From CAZCCC01 sp964497245 (GTDB lineage: Bacteria; Patescibacteriota; Patescibacteriia; Buchananbacterales; UBA6539), in the NCBI GenBank assembly GCA_964497245.1, contig CAZCCC010000003.1, positions 1 to 61,838 of the forward strand: a stretch of 61,838 nt of DNA. The letters run 5' to 3'. The notes under the pieces are model-generated. The model ran no database searches. It was not told where the DNA came from and was given only the letters and a program-made list of their open reading frames with translations. Made by a program: the position numbers and the translations under genes. Positions 59,681 through 61,838 of the stretch are shown here, one piece after another (the first letter of the stretch is position 1; every line of letters begins with the position of its first letter).

Positions 59681-61399
59681 TTAATTAGTGATTCTTAAAT
59701 CAATTATTTTTAGCTGCAGTTCCCTGCTGCCATTCCATTCATTAGAGTCAACCTCAAAAACCATGTCAATTCTGCCGCCTGTTTTAATTTTAGCACACCA
59801 GCCACCAAAGCAAAAACCGATCGTTTTTCGAATAATATTACTGTTATGTTTAACCATTAAACGCAAATGTTTACCCTGCTGTCCGACACTTTGAGCTTCA
59901 ACTATTGTTAAATTTCTAGCTAAAAATTTTGGTTTAGGATTCCCTTCTCCATAAGGTTTAAATTTTTCCAGTTCGTCAAATAGTTTCCAATTAATATCTT
60001 CTAAGCTTATATCTGCATCAATTTCAATTGCCGGCTTTATTTCTTTTCCCGCCAGTTCTTTTTCAGCAAGATTTTGTATTTTTTTTATAAAGTTGGCAAG
60101 ATTCTTCTCATCCTTCAGGGTAAACCCGCAGGCTTGAGCGTGTCCACCGTAGCGACTCAAAAAAACATCGCATTTTTTTAAAGCTTCTATGATATTAAAA
60201 TCCGGTATACTACGGCCGGATCCTATTATTTGTCCATTATAACGGCTTATAACCAGGCTAGGCAGGTTAAATTCATCGGTAATTCTCCCGGAAACCAAAC
60301 CAACTATTCCGGTTGGCCAGCCTGTACCTACTGAAATCAGTAACTTCTTATCTTTAGTTTCTCCGATTATCTGCCGTGCCTCGGAAGTAATTTTTTCGGT
60401 AATTTGCTGCCTTTCCATATTGGTTTTATTTAATTCCTCGGAAAATTTTTCCGCTTGACTTAAGTTATCGGTTATTAGAAGTTCATAAGCAGAACTTGCA
60501 TGGTTGAGTCTGCCGGCCGCGTTAAGTCTTGGAGAAATTTGCCAACCTATTACCCTTTCATCAATCTGGGTCAGATTACTGTTCATTTTTTCAATTAGCT
60601 TAAGTAATCCGATTCTTCTGGTTTTTTGTAAAACAATCAAACCATATCTAACCATAACCCTATTTTCGTCTAACAGTGGTTGCATGTCTGCAACTGTCCC
60701 GATTGCCACAAGATCTAAAAGCCATTTTTCAAATCCCTCTTTAATTCTATTTACTTTATAGTCTATCTGCCCTGCAATCAATCCTTGAACCAACTTGTAG
60801 GCTACGCCGCAGCCGGCTAATTCCTTAAAAGGATATTTTTCCTGATTAAGGTGTGGGTTTAGAATAGCATAAGCGCAAGGAAGCTCTAGTGGTTCCTGGT
60901 GATGATCTGTGACAATAACTTCAACATTGTTCTTATTTAAAAAATCAATTTCTTTTTTATTTGAAATTCCACAATCAACCGTTATGAGAAGTTGCGTTTT
61001 ATTTTTAACTAGGCTTTTTGTCGCTTCAATATTTAGGCCATAACCTTCAGTTTCTCGAAAAGGGATGTAGACGTCGACATCAGCCCCAAAAGCCTTTAAA
61101 GTTTCAACTAGAATAACCGATGACGAAACTCCGTCCGCATCATAGTCGCCATAAACTACTATTTTTTCTTTTTTTTCTATCGACTCAAATATTTTTTTTA
61201 CCGTTTTTTTCATATCATTAAATAAAAAAGGGTCATGAAGGTTCTCTCCATAATCAGGCAGTAGAAACTGGTCAATCTTTTTTTGTGAATCAATTCCTCT
61301 ATTGAAAAGCAGTTGGATTATTATGGGGTATATTTCTGGAAATCTATCAAAATCTGTTTGCTCTAAATTAGGTTTTATTTTCCAATTTTTTTCTGACAT
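59681..61399 (-). CDS. recJ: Single-strand-specific 5'-3' exonuclease RecJ
   Basis: 572 aa. DHH-superfamily motifs: VVYGDYDADGVSSS, LLITVDCGISN, VIVTDHHQEP, then SPRLNAAGRLNHASSAYELL, and the DHHA1 motif SRYGGHAQACGFTL. The C-terminal OB fold follows (PKPKFLARNLTIVEAQSVG). RecJ acts in RecF-pathway recombination, with RecR encoded elsewhere in the window, and in mismatch repair. A TTGCCG-N17-TAAAAT promoter lies directly upstream. Confidence 0.95.
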   Translation of the reverse strand: MSEKNWKIKPNLEQTDFDRFPEIYPIIIQLLFNRGIDSQKKIDQFLLPDYGENLHDPFLFNDMKKTVKKIFESIEKKEKIVVYGDYDADGVSSSVILVETLKAFGADVDVYIPFRETEGYGLNIEATKSLVKNKTQLLITVDCGISNKKEIDFLNKNNVEVIVTDHHQEPLELPCAYAILNPHLNQEKYPFKELAGCGVAYKLVQGLIAGQIDYKVNRIKEGFEKWLLDLVAIGTVADMQPLLDENRVMVRYGLIVLQKTRRIGLLKLIEKMNSNLTQIDERVIGWQISPRLNAAGRLNHASSAYELLITDNLSQAEKFSEELNKTNMERQQITEKITSEARQIIGETKDKKLLISVGTGWPTGIVGLVSGRITDEFNLPSLVISRYNGQIIGSGRSIPDFNIIEALKKCDVFLSRYGGHAQACGFTLKDEKNLANFIKKIQNLAEKELAGKEIKPAIEIDADISLEDINWKLFDELEKFKPYGEGNPKPKFLARNLTIVEAQSVGQQGKHLRLMVKHNSNIIRKTIGFCFGGWCAKIKTGGRIDMVFEVDSNEWNGSRELQLKIIDLRITN

Positions 61400-61407
61400 A
61401 GTGTTTT

Positions 61408-61436
61408 ATTTTAACATTTTAGAAAGATAACGGCAA
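61408..61436 (-). promoter_or_regulatory. Promoter of recJ-rnhA
   Basis: Minus strand TTGCCG (61431-61436), 17 bases, TAAAAT (61408-61413) with TGT before it. The -10 is eight bases from the ATG, so the leader is at most one or two bases. Confidence 0.65.
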
Positions 61437-61488
61437 ATAATTTTAATATCCTAAAAAATCAGCTTTAGTATTTAAAATTTTAAAATTA

Positions 61489-61517
61489 TTTACAAAAAAA
61501 GATTAAGGTGCTAAAAT
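61489..61517 (+). promoter_or_regulatory. Promoter of the 33-aa membrane peptide
   Basis: TTTACA (61489-61494), 17 bases, TAAAAT (61512-61517) with extended TGC. Exactly six bases separate the -10 from the ATG at 61524, so a leaderless message is predicted. Confidence 0.65.
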
Positions 61518-61523
61518 AATATT

Positions 61524-61625
61524 ATGAAAAAGCAAAAAAAATGGCAAAAAATAGTGTGGATTGCAATAGCCCTGATGGTTTCTTTTTCAATGTTAGCTTG
61601 GACTATTGGACCATTTTTTTATTAG
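61524..61625 (+). CDS. 33-aa single-span membrane peptide
   Basis: MKKQKKWQKIV at the N-terminus (basic, cytoplasmic), then one membrane span (about residues 10-30, ending WTIGPFFY). No ribosome-binding site is present, but a promoter lies directly upstream and a bidirectional terminator at 61689 closes the unit, so expression as a leaderless mRNA is credible. Function unknown. I have the impression that similar tiny basic-plus-span peptides occur in CPR genomes but cannot name a family. Confidence 0.6.
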   Translation: MKKQKKWQKIVWIAIALMVSFSMLAWTIGPFFY

Positions 61626-61688
61626 GTTTTGTTAAGAGTTTTTAATGGTTAAAAGCTGATAATCGTTAAATTTAGTATAATCAGCAAT

Positions 61689-61723
61689 CAAAAAACCGCA
61701 TGGTTTACCTAGCGGCTTTTTTT
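61689..61723. terminator. Bidirectional terminator
   Basis: AAAAAACCGC and GCGG-C-TTTTTTT flank a 12-base loop. It lies between the rightward membrane peptide and the convergent lepA end. Confidence 0.75.
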
Positions 61724-61742
61724 AGTTACTGCATAAAATAGG

Positions 61743-61838
61743 TTATTTTTTCAGCACAGCCAAGAAAGCTTCGGTTGGAATATCAACTCGGCCATGAGTC
61801 ATCATCTTTTTTTTGCCTTTTTTTTGTTTTTCCAGCAG
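61743..61838 (-). CDS. lepA: Elongation factor 4 (LepA), C-terminal end only
   Basis: Only 31 codons plus the stop lie in the window. The sequence LLEKQKKGKKKM...VDIPTEAFLAVLKK matches the extreme C-terminus of LepA, where a basic helix is followed by the EIPxEAFLAVL motif. LepA is a ribosome-associated GTPase that acts in initiation or back-translocation. The rest lies beyond the right edge. Confidence 0.88.
   Translation of the reverse strand: MLEKQKKGKKKMMTHGRVDIPTEAFLAVLKK

Noticed and set aside
1..61838. CRISPR array, insertion sequence or prophage
   Set aside because: No regularly spaced direct repeats, transposase, recombinase or phage structural genes were seen; the only interspersed repeat is the two-copy hairpin element.
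1..61838. Recoded TGA (Gracilibacteria/SR1-type code)
   Set aside because: TGA ends genes normally, for example the glycosyltransferase at 2701 and rnhA at 59255, and no conserved gene is interrupted by in-frame TGA.

Overview
The window is a low-GC bacterial chromosome segment, densely packed with short intergenic gaps and mostly minus-strand operons. Gene content suggests a Patescibacteria/CPR bacterium, probably Parcubacteria-like. The evidence is an alanyl-tRNA synthetase cut to 582 aa, an RNA polymerase alpha subunit without its C-terminal domain, DUF4012 and DUF11 surface proteins, a HerA/TraG-like ATPase with a zinc ribbon, a YidC of only 238 aa, and many glycosyltransferases with almost no biosynthetic enzymes. 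TGA acts as an ordinary stop, so this is not a TGA-recoding lineage. The lineage is inferred from content only.

Layout. 1-6.6 kb: end of a zinc-ribbon gene, an unexplained GC-richer stretch, then a minus-strand envelope polysaccharide cluster (flippase, three glycosyltransferases, Nudix, RluB-type synthase). 6.6-10.8 kb: the infA-rpmJ-rpsM-rpsK-rpsD-rpoA-rplQ-rplM-rpsI operon. 10.9-16.7 kb: alaS, mnmA, a small acidic protein, an amino-acid permease and UDP-glucose dehydrogenase. 16.8-21.2 kb: HerA/TraG-like ATPase, its membrane partner and a sigma-region-4/HARE-type regulator. 21.5-26.6 kb: secD-secF and a membrane spermidine-synthase-like protein. 26.6-32.3 kb: U32 protein, a structured repeat, a frameshifted rdgB, archease-like protein, band-7 protein, yidC, tRNA-Gln and ftsE-ftsX. 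32.4-36.3 kb: three tRNAs, a PPIase, an FtsB-like protein, patatin and an Rnk-like factor. 36.5-41 kb: dnaB, recR, rplU and a PurF-like protein lacking the glutaminase cysteine. 41-49 kb: a second spermidine-synthase-like membrane protein, DUF192 lipoprotein, MraY/WecA-like transferase, a membrane-anchored Clp-type ATPase and tgt. 49-58.4 kb: a surface/exopolysaccharide operon (WcaJ-like transferase, three GT4 enzymes, DUF4012, DUF11). 58.4-61.8 kb: second repeat copy, rnpB, rnhA, recJ, a tiny membrane peptide and the end of lepA.

Expression signals. Many operons carry a readable TTGACA-N17-TATAAT promoter, often with an extended TGn. In several cases the -10 box lies 5-8 bases before the ATG, which predicts leaderless mRNAs. 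Ribosome-binding sites are sporadic.

Most notable observations: (i) SecD carries an inserted parvulin domain whose HIL strand follows, rather than precedes, the rest of the fold, and a free-standing PPIase shows the same apparent circular permutation; (ii) a PurF paralogue with Ser in place of the catalytic Cys; (iii) a Tgt without its zinc cysteines; (iv) a membrane-anchored double AAA+ protein with a degenerate first ATPase; (v) two copies of a hairpin-rich repeat, one of which supplies the last codons and stop of rdgB; (vi) an rdgB frame broken at a run of six A. No CRISPR array, transposase, integrase or phage gene was seen.
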